NCBI GenBank assembly: GCA_964244495.1
Contig: CAXTIU010000003.1
Location: 62,001-126,000, forward strand
Direction: 5' to 3'
Length of the DNA stretch: 64,000 nt
Origin: RH-AL1 sp964244495
GTDB taxonomy: Bacteria > Pseudomonadota > Alphaproteobacteria > Rhizobiales > Beijerinckiaceae
The notes under the pieces are model-generated. The model was not told the DNA's origin, made no database searches, and was given only the letters and a program-made list of their open reading frames with translations. Both the position numbers and the translations under genes were made by a program. Position 1 is the stretch's first letter; every line of letters begins with the position of its first letter. Below, piece after piece: positions 1 to 8,009 of the stretch.

Positions 1-2212
1 CTTTCGGCACCGCTTGGTCGGCGGCGAAGCTGGTGCGGCCGGACGAGGCGAGATGCGGCACCTCGTCGAGGCCCTTCACCCCTTCCACGCCGCCGTTCTT
101 CAGCGCCCAGAGCTGGGCGGCGAGCGCGCGCGGGGCCGGCTTCACCAGCGCCGGCAGGTAGATGTGGTAGGCGCCGAAGCGCACCCCCATCTTGCGCAGC
201 GAGCCGCGCGCCTCCTGCGGCAGGGTCTTGATCTCGTCGGCGACCTTGGCTCGCTCCAGCACGCCGAGCGCCTCCGCGATCTGGAACGCCAGGCCGCGCG
301 CCATGCCCTCCAGCCCTTCCGGCTTCTCCATCTCGGCGAGCGGCCCCAGCAACTTCTTCACGTGCTGGCCCATCCACAGGTCGAGGCGGCGCTGCACCAG
401 CTCGAGGGCTGGGCCGGTCAGCTGCTCGTCGGCGATCACGCGGACGCGGGGCTCCAGGATGTGCGCGCCCGGCTGGATGCGGCCGACCGGCTCGCCGAGC
501 CAACGCACCAGCCCGTCGTTGGCCAGCACGAAGGCCTCGTCCACCGCCTCGCTGACGCGGGTGGCGCGCCCCTCGATCTCGGAGGCGAGCGCCTTCTGCG
601 CGGCGGCGTTCAGCGTGCGCGCCTCCTCGCCGGCCGCCTGCGGGTCGGAGGTGAAGCGGAACCCGTTGAGCTGACCGACGTGCTGGCCCTCGACCGTCAC
701 GTCGCCGCTGGAGGTGATCTCGGCTTCCATGATCGCGTTCTCTCGCAACCGTCGCCGCAGGACGCTGGTCCTCCGGTCGACGAATCTCTGGGCCAGGCGC
801 TCGTGCAGGGCGTCCGACAGCGTGTCCTCTACCCGACGCGTCACGCCCTGCCAATGCTCGGGATCGCGCAGCCAGTCCGGCCGGTTGGCGAGGAACGTCC
901 AGGTCCGCACCTGGGCGATGCGCGCCGACAGCGTGTCGATCTCGCCGTCCACCCTGTCGAGCACGTTGAGGTGGCGGGCGAACCATTCGTCGGGGATGCG
1001 CCCGGCGCGCACCACGAAGCGGTACACCGACAGCACCAGCTCGGCGTGCGCCGCCGGCGACAGCTTGCGGTAGTCCGGGATCTGGCAGCACTCCCACAGC
1101 CGGCCGACGTCCCCCCTGTTGCGGGCGACCTTGCGCACCTCCTCGTCGCGCGAGGCGACTTCCAGCGCGACCTGGTCGGCGGCGAGCGGCGCCCGCGTCA
1201 GGCCGGCCTCGCCCGGCAGCACGTCGAGCGAGGCGGTGAGCGCGTCGATGGAGGCGAAGTCGAGGTCCGTGTTGCGCCATTGCAGGAGGCCCACGGGGTC
1301 GAAGCGGTGGTCCTCCAGCATCTCCACCAGGTCGGCGTCGAAGGGCGAGCAGCGCCCCGTGGTGCCGAAGGTGCCGTCGCGCAGGTGGCGCCCGGCCCGC
1401 CCGGCGATCTGCCCGAACTCGGCCGGGTGGAGCCGCCGGTAGTGCCAGCCGTCGAACTTGCGGTCGCCGGCGAACGCGATGTGATCGACGTCGAGGTTCA
1501 GCCCCATGCCGATCGCGTCGGTGGCGACGATGTAGTCGACGTCGCCGTTCTGGTACATGTCGATCTGGGCGTTGCGGGTGCGCGGCGAGAGCGCGCCGAG
1601 CACCACCGCCGCGCCGCCGCGCTGGCGGCGGATCCACTCGGCGATGGCGTAAACCTCCTCCGCCGAGAAGGCGACCACGGCGGTGCGCGGCGGCAGGCGG
1701 GAGATCTTGCGCTCGCCGGCGAAGGTGAGCTTCGACATGCGCGGGCGGGTGATGACGCGGGCGCCGGGCAGCAGGGCGAGCAGCGACCGCTCCATCGTCT
1801 GCGCGCCGATCAGCAGGGTCTCGTCGAGGCCGCGCCGGTTGAGCAGGCGATCGGTGAAGACGTGGCCCCGGTCGAGGTTGGCGGCGAGCTGGATCTCGTC
1901 GATGGCGACGAAGCCCAGCTCGAGGTCGCGCGGCATGGCCTCCACCGTGCACACCCAGTAGCGCGGCTGGCGCGGCTTGATCTTCTCCTCGCCGGTGATG
2001 AGGGCGACGGCCTCGACGCCGACCTTCTCGACCACGCGGTTGTACACCTCGCGCGCCAGCAGGCGCAGCGGCAGCCCGATCATGCCGGTGCGATGCCCCA
2101 GCATGCGCTCGATCGCGAAATGCGTCTTGCCCGTGTTGGTGGGGCCGAGCACGAGGGTGACGTCGCGGGTGCGCTCGCGCGAAGGAGGGGCGGCGGCGAA
2201 CGGAAGGTTCAT
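1..2212 (-). CDS. SUV3/MgpS-like ATP-dependent RNA helicase, 3' end missing
   Basis: A superfamily 2 helicase, read leftward and cut by the window edge, so only about the first 737 residues are present. Near the N-terminus lies the Walker A motif LGPTNTGKTH (about residues 21-30), then VAIDEIQ (Walker B, DEIQ box) and, after the second RecA-like domain, GQIAGRAGRH (motif VI). This pattern matches the mitochondrial SUV3-like helicases found in Rhizobiales, which are usually about 1000 residues or longer. The ATG at 2212 precedes VLGPTNTGKTH by the spacing normal for the family. It is divergent from the Pr6Pr gene, with 279 bp between them. The role in RNA turnover is known for the family and not shown here. 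Confidence 0.88.
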   Translation of the reverse strand, partial: MNLPFAAAPPSRERTRDVTLVLGPTNTGKTHFAIERMLGHRTGMIGLPLRLLAREVYNRVVEKVGVEAVALITGEEKIKPRQPRYWVCTVEAMPRDLELGFVAIDEIQLAANLDRGHVFTDRLLNRRGLDETLLIGAQTMERSLLALLPGARVITRPRMSKLTFAGERKISRLPPRTAVVAFSAEEVYAIAEWIRRQRGGAAVVLGALSPRTRNAQIDMYQNGDVDYIVATDAIGMGLNLDVDHIAFAGDRKFDGWHYRRLHPAEFGQIAGRAGRHLRDGTFGTTGRCSPFDADLVEMLEDHRFDPVGLLQWRNTDLDFASIDALTASLDVLPGEAGLTRAPLAADQVALEVASRDEEVRKVARNRGDVGRLWECCQIPDYRKLSPAAHAELVLSVYRFVVRAGRIPDEWFARHLNVLDRVDGEIDTLSARIAQVRTWTFLANRPDWLRDPEHWQGVTRRVEDTLSDALHERLAQRFVDRRTSVLRRRLRENAIMEAEITSSGDVTVEGQHVGQLNGFRFTSDPQAAGEEARTLNAAAQKALASEIEGRATRVSEAVDEAFVLANDGLVRWLGEPVGRIQPGAHILEPRVRVIADEQLTGPALELVQRRLDLWMGQHVKKLLGPLAEMEKPEGLEGMARGLAFQIAEALGVLERAKVADEIKTLPQEARGSLRKMGVRFGAYHIYLPALVKPAPRALAAQLWALKNGGVEGVKGLDEVPHLASSGRTSFAADQAVPK

Positions 2213-2491
2213 CGGGGTCGCGGGGCGCCTCTTTCGAGAAGGTCGCGGGAAACGGGTGAGCGGGTCGTCGATCCGACGGGGACGCTCCCTGAACCTCCTG
2301 AAGCGGAAACGTCACACCCCTTGTAACACATCGAAACGTCAGGGGACTGCGGTGTTTACGCTCCCGGGGCGACGCGCTCCGCCGATCGTGGAACCCATCA
2401 TGACGCGCTGAACCCGCCGCGCCGTTCTGGTACGAGTCGGCGTTCCGTCGGTTGGCGGGGCGAGGAGCCGACGGATGCGGGGACCGAGGGC

Positions 2492-3172
2492 ATGACGGGA
2501 CGGGCGCGGCTGGGTGCGCTGCTGTCGGCCTCCATCGCCGGCTGCGGCTGGACGGCGCTCGCGATCGAACTCGCGATGTCGCTGGCGCGATCCAGGGTCC
2601 ACGGCATCCCGCTGCCCGAGACCCTGTACCTTTACCTCCGCTACTTCACCATCCTCACCAACATCGGCACCGCCGCCCTGATGAGCGTGAGCGCCCTGCG
2701 TTTCATGCGGAACGCCGCGCTGCCGCCGGCCGGGATCTACAACGCCGCGCTGGCGTACGTCGCCGTCATGTGCGCGACCTACGAGGGGCTGCTGCGGCGC
2801 CTGTGGTCGCCGCACGGCATCCAGTTCGCGACCGACGTGACGATGCACGACGTCGTGCCGGGGTTGACGCTGCTGTTCTGGCTGGGCTTCGTGCTCGGGC
2901 GGCGCGCCCGCTGGCGCGACACGCTGTGGCTGCTCGCCTACCCCGCCGCCTACCTCGCCGCGACCCTCGTCGCCGGGGCGCTCGGGGCGGGCTACCCCTA
3001 CGACTTCCTCGACCCCGGCGTGCTGGGCACCGGCGGCGTCACGGTCGTCGCGGGCGTCTTCCTCGTCGTCTTCGCCGGCCTCGGCCTGGCGACGACCGCC
3101 GTGTCGCGGCTCCGCGCGGGCAGCCCCGTGGCGGGGCGTCGCCCCGGCGCGGCGCGGCAGGCGTCGCGCTGA
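2492..3172 (+). CDS. Pr6Pr family (FAR-17a/AIG1-like) membrane protein
   Basis: A 226-residue integral membrane protein with about six hydrophobic segments. The first segment ends near the motif YLRYFTILTNIGT (about residues 49-61), typical of the Pr6Pr family, in which a YFT-LTN motif follows the first helix. A second family-like element is TMHDVVPGLTLLFW (about residues 115-128), containing the conserved histidine of helix four. The C-terminus is a short Arg-rich tail. The eukaryotic AIG1/ADTRP relatives hydrolyse fatty-acid esters of hydroxy fatty acids, but bacterial members are uncharacterised, so a catalytic role is only inference. It stands alone between a divergent helicase and a convergent binding-protein gene whose stop lies 13 bp away. 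Confidence 0.7.
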   Translation: MTGRARLGALLSASIAGCGWTALAIELAMSLARSRVHGIPLPETLYLYLRYFTILTNIGTAALMSVSALRFMRNAALPPAGIYNAALAYVAVMCATYEGLLRRLWSPHGIQFATDVTMHDVVPGLTLLFWLGFVLGRRARWRDTLWLLAYPAAYLAATLVAGALGAGYPYDFLDPGVLGTGGVTVVAGVFLVVFAGLGLATTAVSRLRAGSPVAGRRPGAARQASR

Positions 3173-3185
3173 GGGTTGGCGGGGA

Positions 3186-3977
3186 TCACGGCGCGGCCAC
3201 CGCCTGACGCTCGAACCCGTGCGCGGCGAAGATGCGGGCGACCACGCCGTCGCGCTTGGCTCCGGCGAGCCACGTCGTCACGAAGGCGAGCGCCTGCGGG
3301 CGGTCCTTCGCCACCGCCACGGCGACCTGCGTCTGCTGGAAACCGCCGGTGACGATCCGCGAGCCGGGCACCTGCGCGACGATCGGCTCCAGCGTGTCGC
3401 GGGACAGGGCGAGCGCGTCGGCGCGGCCATCCTTCAAGGCGGCGATGCCCTCGCCGACGGTGGTGACGGCGACCGGCTGCGTCTTGGTCAGCGTCCGGCC
3501 CGAAGCGCGCAGGGTGGTGGTGCCGGCGATGGCGACGACGCGCACCCCGGCCCGGTCCACGTCGGCGACGTCCCTCAGCCCGGACGCGGCGGTGACGAGA
3601 TAGGTGCTTTGCAGGTCGTAGGTGGCGGGTCCGAACGCCAGCAGGTCACGGCGCAGGGCGTCCACCGGCATGAAGCTCACGTCCACCGCGCCGCTGTGGA
3701 CCGCCTCGGTCGCCGCGCCGGTGTTCGGGTACAGGGTGAACGCCGGGCGGGCGCCCAGGGCGCGCGCGCAGTCGGCGGCGAGGTCGGCCGTGACGCCCAC
3801 CGGCGTGCCGTCGGCCGCGCGGGACACGAAGATCAGGCCGGGATCGGGCGCCTCGACCAGCGCGAACCTGACGACGCCCCCGGGCGCGAGTTCCGCCCGT
3901 GCCGCCTCGTCGGCCACGGCCGGCGCCACCGTGCCCAAGATCGCCGGCAAGATCGCCGCCACCATCCATCCTCCCAT
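3186..3977 (-). CDS. Periplasmic solute-binding protein, family 3 (amino-acid type)
   Basis: About 263 residues. The N-terminus is hydrophobic and ends AVA-DEA, which looks like a signal peptide cut after AVADE/AVA. The mature part has the two-lobe family 3 layout: GVTADLAADCARALG early, VDVSFMPVDALRRD in the first lobe, the hinge region VRVVAIAGTTTLRASG, then DGRADALALSRDTLE and a C-terminal lobe. It carries no permease or ATPase partner, so it is an orphan and its ligand cannot be assigned. The start is uncertain: ATG 3977 is used here, ATG 3965 has GGGAGG 4 bp upstream, and ATG 4013 would add a positively charged n-region. Confidence 0.72.
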   Translation of the reverse strand: MGGWMVAAILPAILGTVAPAVADEAARAELAPGGVVRFALVEAPDPGLIFVSRAADGTPVGVTADLAADCARALGARPAFTLYPNTGAATEAVHSGAVDVSFMPVDALRRDLLAFGPATYDLQSTYLVTAASGLRDVADVDRAGVRVVAIAGTTTLRASGRTLTKTQPVAVTTVGEGIAALKDGRADALALSRDTLEPIVAQVPGSRIVTGGFQQTQVAVAVAKDRPQALAFVTTWLAGAKRDGVVARIFAAHGFERQAVAAP

Positions 3978-4081
3978 CGCCGAGCTCCCGCGTCCGGGAC
4001 AAGCGGAGCGCATCGCGGGCGGCCGGTCAACACGCCCGGCGGGATCGACGATCCCCCTTTCGGCCGCCGAGGATCGCCCGG

Positions 4082-5266
4082 CTAGGGATGGTCGCCGGTC
4101 GAGGGGTCGGCGTCGATCTTCATCTTGTAGACGGAGACGGGGAAGGCGACCTTCGAGACGCCGCCGTTGAAGGGGGCCATGCGGTCGAGCTGCGCCGCCG
4201 GCATGTAAAGGAAGCCCCGGTCGTCGATCCACATCGCGTCGACCCAGAGCAGCCGGGGGTCCTCGATCAGGACGCTCGAGCTGCCGCTCGGGTCGATCTT
4301 CAGCACGCGGTGCCTGTCGAGGTCGCTGGTGTAGATCGCGCCGGCGGCGTCGATCGCCGTGCCGCCGGTCGACCGCGTCCTGGCGAAGGTCGAGACGTGC
4401 TTGGCGAGCTGGGCGGAGGGCAGCTTGGGATCGTCGAGGTAGCGCGTCGCGATGCGCGACATCGGCCCGCTCGCCGGCTGGTAGTAGAAGAACCTGCCGT
4501 CCGGCGAGACCTCCAGCTGGTCGGCGTGGATCCTCACCCCCTTGCCGTCGGGGCCGCGCAGAACGTGGTCGTCGACGGTCATCGGCCGCTGCGCGGTGAC
4601 GGACGGATCGCCGTCGAGCACCCGCCGGGTTTCGCCCGTCGCGGTGTCGAGGATGATCAGGCCCGGCGAGCCGGCGTCGGTGATGTAGGCGAGCGGCCCG
4701 TGGAAGCGGATGTCGTCGATGAAGCTCTTGTCGTTGGTGGCACGGTCGAGGTCGTAGACGCGCGCGACGCTGTTGCTGCCCAAGTCCACCCTCACGACCT
4801 TGGGGCCGTGCGGGACCTTCGGGCTGTTGAGGCCGGGCGCGCCGACGTCGACGATCCACAGCGCGCCCTGTGGGCCGATCCGCAGGGCGTTGACGCGGAC
4901 GAACTTGCCGGCGGCGTCGTCGCCCTTGCGCCAGCTGTTCCACGCGGCGTCCGGATAGGGGATCGCGTGGCCCTCTTTCCACTCGACCGCCTGCGGTCCC
5001 GTGCTGCCGTCGAGGTGCGAGAGCGGCAGGAAGATGCGGTCATCCGGCGTCGTGGCGATGCCGTTGGCGACGGCGTCGACCTGCAGCACCGTGATCAGCG
5101 CCTCAGGCCCGCGCCGCGCCGCGCCGCCGAGGGGCGCCCCCGGGATGCCGCTCGGCGCGGGAATGGCGCCGGTGATGTCGGAAGGATCGGCCTCCTGCGC
5201 GCGGACGGGCGCCCCGAGTAGGAGGAGAGCCGCCGCCGCGAGCGGGACGAGGCCGGGAAAGCGCAT
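4082..5266 (-). CDS. Secreted major royal jelly/yellow-like protein (L-dopachrome tautomerase-related)
   Basis: A 394-residue exported protein. The signal peptide is clear (MRFPG, then a hydrophobic stretch ending PVRAQEA). The mature part has repeated beta-propeller-like blades, with TPDDRIFLPLSHLDGS, LWIVDVGAPGLNSPKVPHGPK and LAYITDAGSPGLIILDTATG. The word VPHGPKVVRVDL and the ITDAG-LIILD element match bacterial members of the MRJP/yellow family, often annotated as L-dopachrome tautomerase-related or SMP-30-like. No enzymatic activity is established for bacterial members. The start at ATG 5266 is supported by AAGGA 7 bp upstream. The upstream region holds an inverted repeat (5346-5362). Confidence 0.75.
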   Translation of the reverse strand: MRFPGLVPLAAAALLLLGAPVRAQEADPSDITGAIPAPSGIPGAPLGGAARRGPEALITVLQVDAVANGIATTPDDRIFLPLSHLDGSTGPQAVEWKEGHAIPYPDAAWNSWRKGDDAAGKFVRVNALRIGPQGALWIVDVGAPGLNSPKVPHGPKVVRVDLGSNSVARVYDLDRATNDKSFIDDIRFHGPLAYITDAGSPGLIILDTATGETRRVLDGDPSVTAQRPMTVDDHVLRGPDGKGVRIHADQLEVSPDGRFFYYQPASGPMSRIATRYLDDPKLPSAQLAKHVSTFARTRSTGGTAIDAAGAIYTSDLDRHRVLKIDPSGSSSVLIEDPRLLWVDAMWIDDRGFLYMPAAQLDRMAPFNGGVSKVAFPVSVYKMKIDADPSTGDHP

Positions 5267-5345
5267 GTGTGTTCCTTCAAGGGGCGGAGCACGCCGAGGC
5301 ATCCTGCGATGCCGACGCACCACGACGTGGCAAGCCGCCGCCAAA

Positions 5346-5362
5346 CCAATCCTACTGATTGG
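5346..5362. promoter_or_regulatory. Short inverted repeat, possible operator upstream of the yellow-like gene
   Basis: CCAATC, five bases, then GATTGG: a perfect 6-bp dyad in a locally AT-richer patch about 80 bp upstream of the gene starting at 5266. It has no U-rich tail, so it does not look like a terminator. The rest of the 377-bp gap 5267-5643 shows no convincing gene; its only other structure is the tandem repeat at 5620-5653. A regulator-binding role is inferred only from symmetry and position. Confidence 0.3.
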
Positions 5363-5619
5363 CTTCTATTTGGGCAGAAACAGTGAAAATCGCGTCACTG
5401 CCCGGAAGATTTTGCAGCCGTTGCTCGTTCGCGCCATGTTCCGATTCGTCGAACCGGCCGGGTCCGCCGCGCGAACCCCTGCTGATCGGTCTCGTCGGCG
5501 ACGCGCCGGGCGACCTCCCGCGGCGGCCGGCCCGCGAGCCGGCGTTCAACGAACCGTTTGTGCCGGACGCCGGTCCGCGTCTAGTCTGAGCCGTGACGGA
5601 TGCGGGACGCACGCCCTGG

Positions 5620-5653
5620 GGGACATGCCATGAGGGACATGCCATGAGGGACA
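5620..5653 (+). repeat. 14-bp tandem duplication spanning the SDR start codon
   Basis: The unit GGGACATGCCATGA occurs at 5620-5633 and 5634-5647, and a third partial copy GGGACA follows at 5648-5653. The duplication gives four ATGs (5625, 5630, 5639, 5644). The ATG at 5630 opens a five-codon ORF encoding MRDMP whose TGA (5645-5647) overlaps the SDR start ATG 5644. Confidence 0.9.
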
Positions 5654-6360
5654 AGGTCGCGGTGGTGGCCGGCGTCGGGCCGGGAACCGGGGCGTCGCTG
5701 GCCCGGCGCTTCCACGCGGAGGGCTACGCGCTGGCGCTGCTGGGGCGCGACCCCGCCTTCGGCAACACGCTCGCCGCCGAGCTCGGCGGCGTCGAGCCGG
5801 GATCGGCGACGGCCTACGCCTGCGACGTCGGCGACCCCAACGCCGTGACGAAGGCAGTCGCCGCGATCCGCCGCGACCTCGGCGACCCCGACGTGCTGCT
5901 GTTCAACGCCAGCCTCGGGGCCTTCGGCGGGATCGAGGCGATCACGCCGGCGCAGTTCGAGGCGGCGTGGCGCGTCACCACGCTGGGCGCGCTGCTCATG
6001 TCGCAGGCGCTCATCCCCGCCATGAAGGCGAAGGGCCACGGCGCCATCGTCTTCACCGGCGCCACCGCGTCGCGGCGCGGCGGCCCGCGTTCCGCCGCCT
6101 TCGCGCCGGCGAAGGCCGGGCAGCGCGTGCTGGCCGAGAGCATGGCCCGCAGCCTATGGCCGGTCGGCATCCACGTCGCGATCATCATCGTCGACGGCGT
6201 GATCGACATCGCGCGCACGCGCAAGGGACTGCCTGACAAGCCGGAGGACTTCTTCGTCAAGCCGGACGCCATCGCGACGATCGCCGCCGACCTCGTGCGG
6301 CAGGACCGCTCCGCCTGGAGCTTCGAGGTCGAGGCGAGGCCTTTCAAGGAGAGCTGGTGA
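5644..6360 (+). CDS. SDR-family oxidoreductase lacking the catalytic tyrosine
   Basis: A 238-residue Rossmann-fold protein of the short-chain dehydrogenase/reductase superfamily. The nucleotide-binding loop AGVGPGTGASLARRF is at about residues 8-22 and the NAG-like element is FNASLGAFG. The usual YxxxK active site is replaced by FAPAK (about residues 156-160), so the catalytic Tyr is Phe while the Lys is kept; the segment GIHVAIIIVDGVID follows. A Phe at this position is a feature I associate with one subgroup of proteobacterial SDRs with the ending GIHV-DG-ID, whose substrate is unknown. ATG 5644 is chosen because the Rossmann strand starts right after it and GAGGGAC lies just upstream. The pterin dehydratase gene follows about 100 bp later. 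Confidence 0.82.
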   Translation: MRDKVAVVAGVGPGTGASLARRFHAEGYALALLGRDPAFGNTLAAELGGVEPGSATAYACDVGDPNAVTKAVAAIRRDLGDPDVLLFNASLGAFGGIEAITPAQFEAAWRVTTLGALLMSQALIPAMKAKGHGAIVFTGATASRRGGPRSAAFAPAKAGQRVLAESMARSLWPVGIHVAIIIVDGVIDIARTRKGLPDKPEDFFVKPDAIATIAADLVRQDRSAWSFEVEARPFKESW

Positions 6361-6461
6361 TGGCGGACCGCCCGAAGCCGCGTCGTTGGCCGCGCTCTGC
6401 CTGAGCCGCCAGGCCCGTCGCGGGTTCCGACGTGCCACGATGGATCGGGGGAGGATGCGCC

Positions 6462-6836
6462 TTGGACCAGACCTACGACGACGACGCCGTCGCGGCCCGC
6501 CTCGCCGCCCTGCCGCACTGGCGCCACCTCGAGGGCGCGATCGAGCGCACCTACCGCACCGCGACCTGGCCGGCGACGATGCTGGTGGTGTCGACGATCG
6601 GCCACCTGTGCGAGGCGGCGTGGCACCACCCGACCCTCGCCGTCTCGTACGGCCGGGTCACCGTCCGGCTGTGGACCCATTCCGCGCGAGGAAGCGGGGA
6701 GACGGGCCTCACCGACAAGGACTTCGCGCTCGCCGCCAAGATGGAGGCGGTGATCGCCTGGCGGCCCGGCGGCGAGGGCGGCGCGCTCGACGGCCCGCCG
6801 GACGGCCCGAAGTCCGCCGACCTCCGAGACGATTGA
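6462..6836 (+). CDS. Pterin-4a-carbinolamine dehydratase
   Basis: A protein of about 124 residues of the PCD/DCoH family, which dehydrates 4a-hydroxytetrahydrobiopterin during pterin cofactor recycling. The family signature is visible: EAAWHHPTLAVSYGRVTVRL, followed by W-THS and, after a short insert, TDKDFALAAKME, giving the paired histidines, the aromatic residue and the acidic residue of the active site. The N-terminus DDDAVAARLAALPHW is also typical. TTG 6462 is chosen because GGGGGAGG lies 7 bp upstream and no in-frame ATG exists; GTG 6432 would add ten residues without a ribosome site. No phenylalanine hydroxylase gene is nearby. It ends 9 bp before the phosphatase gene, so the two are probably co-transcribed. 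Confidence 0.87.
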   Translation: MDQTYDDDAVAARLAALPHWRHLEGAIERTYRTATWPATMLVVSTIGHLCEAAWHHPTLAVSYGRVTVRLWTHSARGSGETGLTDKDFALAAKMEAVIAWRPGGEGGALDGPPDGPKSADLRDD

Positions 6837-6845
6837 GACGACGCC

Positions 6846-7502
6846 ATGCCGCTCACCTTCGCCATCCCCGACCTGCACGGCCGTCATGACCTCCTCCGGG
6901 CCGCGCTCGCCGCGATCGAGGGCCGCGCCCGCTCCGGCACGGTCGTCTTCCTCGGCGACTACGTCGACCGCGGGCCGGGCGCCGCCGACATCCTGGAGCG
7001 GCTGATGGCCGGGCCGCCCGCCGGCTGGCGATGGATCTGCCTCAAGGGCAACCACGAGGCGATGATGGCGCTGGCGCTGCGCAACCCCGAGCGGCTCGAC
7101 TGGTGGGTCGACAACGGCGGCGACGCCACGCTTCGCTCCTACGAGGGGCGGCACGGGGACATGGCGCGGCACCTGCCCTGGATCGAGGGGCTGCCGACGA
7201 TCCATGTCGACGCGCACCGCGTCTTCGTCCACGCCGGCGTGGAGGGCGCCGTCCCGCTCGACCGGCAGTCCGACAAGACCCTCCTGTGGAAACGCTACCC
7301 CGGCGAGGCGACGGAGGGCCATGGCGGGCGTCACGTCGTCCATGGCCACCATCCCGACCCGGACGGCCCCCTGCGCCTCGGCGGGCGCACCGCGCTCGAC
7401 TGCCTCGCCTGGCGGACCGGCCGTCTGGCGGTCGGCGTGTTCGACGACGGCGAGGCCGGCGGCCCGGTGGAGGTGCTCGACGTCAAGGCCGGAGGAGCCT
7501 GA
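6846..7502 (+). CDS. Metallophosphoesterase (PPP-type Ser/Thr phosphatase or diadenosine tetraphosphatase-like)
   Basis: A 218-residue calcineurin-like phosphoesterase with all metal-binding blocks in order: PDLHG (residues 9-13), GDYVDRG (about 37-43), KGNHE (about 64-68), VHAG (about 123-126) and HGHH (about 168-171). The size and the GDYVDRG/GNHE spacing fit the bacterial PrpA/ApaH-like group that acts on phosphoproteins or dinucleoside tetraphosphates; sequence alone does not separate these. The catalytic set looks complete. It follows the pterin dehydratase with a 9-bp gap. The next gene (fluC) is convergent. Confidence 0.88.
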   Translation: MPLTFAIPDLHGRHDLLRAALAAIEGRARSGTVVFLGDYVDRGPGAADILERLMAGPPAGWRWICLKGNHEAMMALALRNPERLDWWVDNGGDATLRSYEGRHGDMARHLPWIEGLPTIHVDAHRVFVHAGVEGAVPLDRQSDKTLLWKRYPGEATEGHGGRHVVHGHHPDPDGPLRLGGRTALDCLAWRTGRLAVGVFDDGEAGGPVEVLDVKAGGA

Positions 7503-7546
7503 AGCGTCGGCCCTCCCCGACCGCCGCCGCCAGGCCACCCGCATCC

Positions 7547-7945
7547 TCACCCTCCCCGGATTTGGTTGATGGCAGCCCCCAGCACCGACCCGAGCCAGAC
7601 GCCGACGAGGCAGAAGATCACGGACGCCGCCACGTTGAGGCCGGCCCGCGTCACGTCGCCGTCGCGCGCCAGCGCCAGCGTCTGCAAGGAGAACGAGGAG
7701 AAGGTGGTGTAGCCCCCGCAGATGCCGACCATGAAGAACTGGCGGACGTCGGGCGGCACCAGGACGCGGCCGTCCGGGCCGGTCAGCATCGCGAAGAGGC
7801 CGATGACGAAGCAGCCGGACACGTTGACGAGCAGGGTGCCCCAGGGGAACACCTCCCCGACGCCCCGCGCGATGGCGGAGGAGGCGGCGTAGCGCGACAC
7901 CGAACCGATCGCGCCGCCCAATGCGACGTAGGCGTAGACGAGCAT
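7547..7945 (-). CDS. crcB: Fluoride channel FluC/CrcB
   Basis: A 132-residue membrane protein with four hydrophobic helices, of the dual-topology dimer family that exports fluoride. Visible motifs are GGAIGSVSRYAAS (residues 10-22), GTLLVNVSGCFVIG (about 36-49) with the conserved Asn, and GICGGYTTFSSFSLQ (about 73-87), which contains the TTFSSF stretch with the pore phenylalanines and the Na-binding region. ATG 7945 is preceded by AGGA at a 6-bp spacing. The gene lies 64 bp downstream of the cardiolipin synthase gene on the same strand. I looked for a fluoride riboswitch in that gap and did not recognise one. Confidence 0.93.
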   Translation of the reverse strand: MLVYAYVALGGAIGSVSRYAASSAIARGVGEVFPWGTLLVNVSGCFVIGLFAMLTGPDGRVLVPPDVRQFFMVGICGGYTTFSSFSLQTLALARDGDVTRAGLNVAASVIFCLVGVWLGSVLGAAINQIRGG

Positions 7946-8009
7946 GGACGGTCCTAAAGCTCCCGGCCGCCCTGCACGCCGCGTGCCGGCGGGATGACGG
8001 GGGTGCGTC

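Noticed and set aside
14..2326. Long plus-strand ORF opposite the helicase gene
   Set aside because: Its translation is Arg/Gly/Ala/His-rich with no recognisable motif, while the minus strand encodes clear helicase motifs. It is a GC-driven shadow frame.
7946..8009. Fluoride riboswitch before crcB
   Set aside because: The 64-bp gap shows no sequence or pairing that I can match to the known motif.
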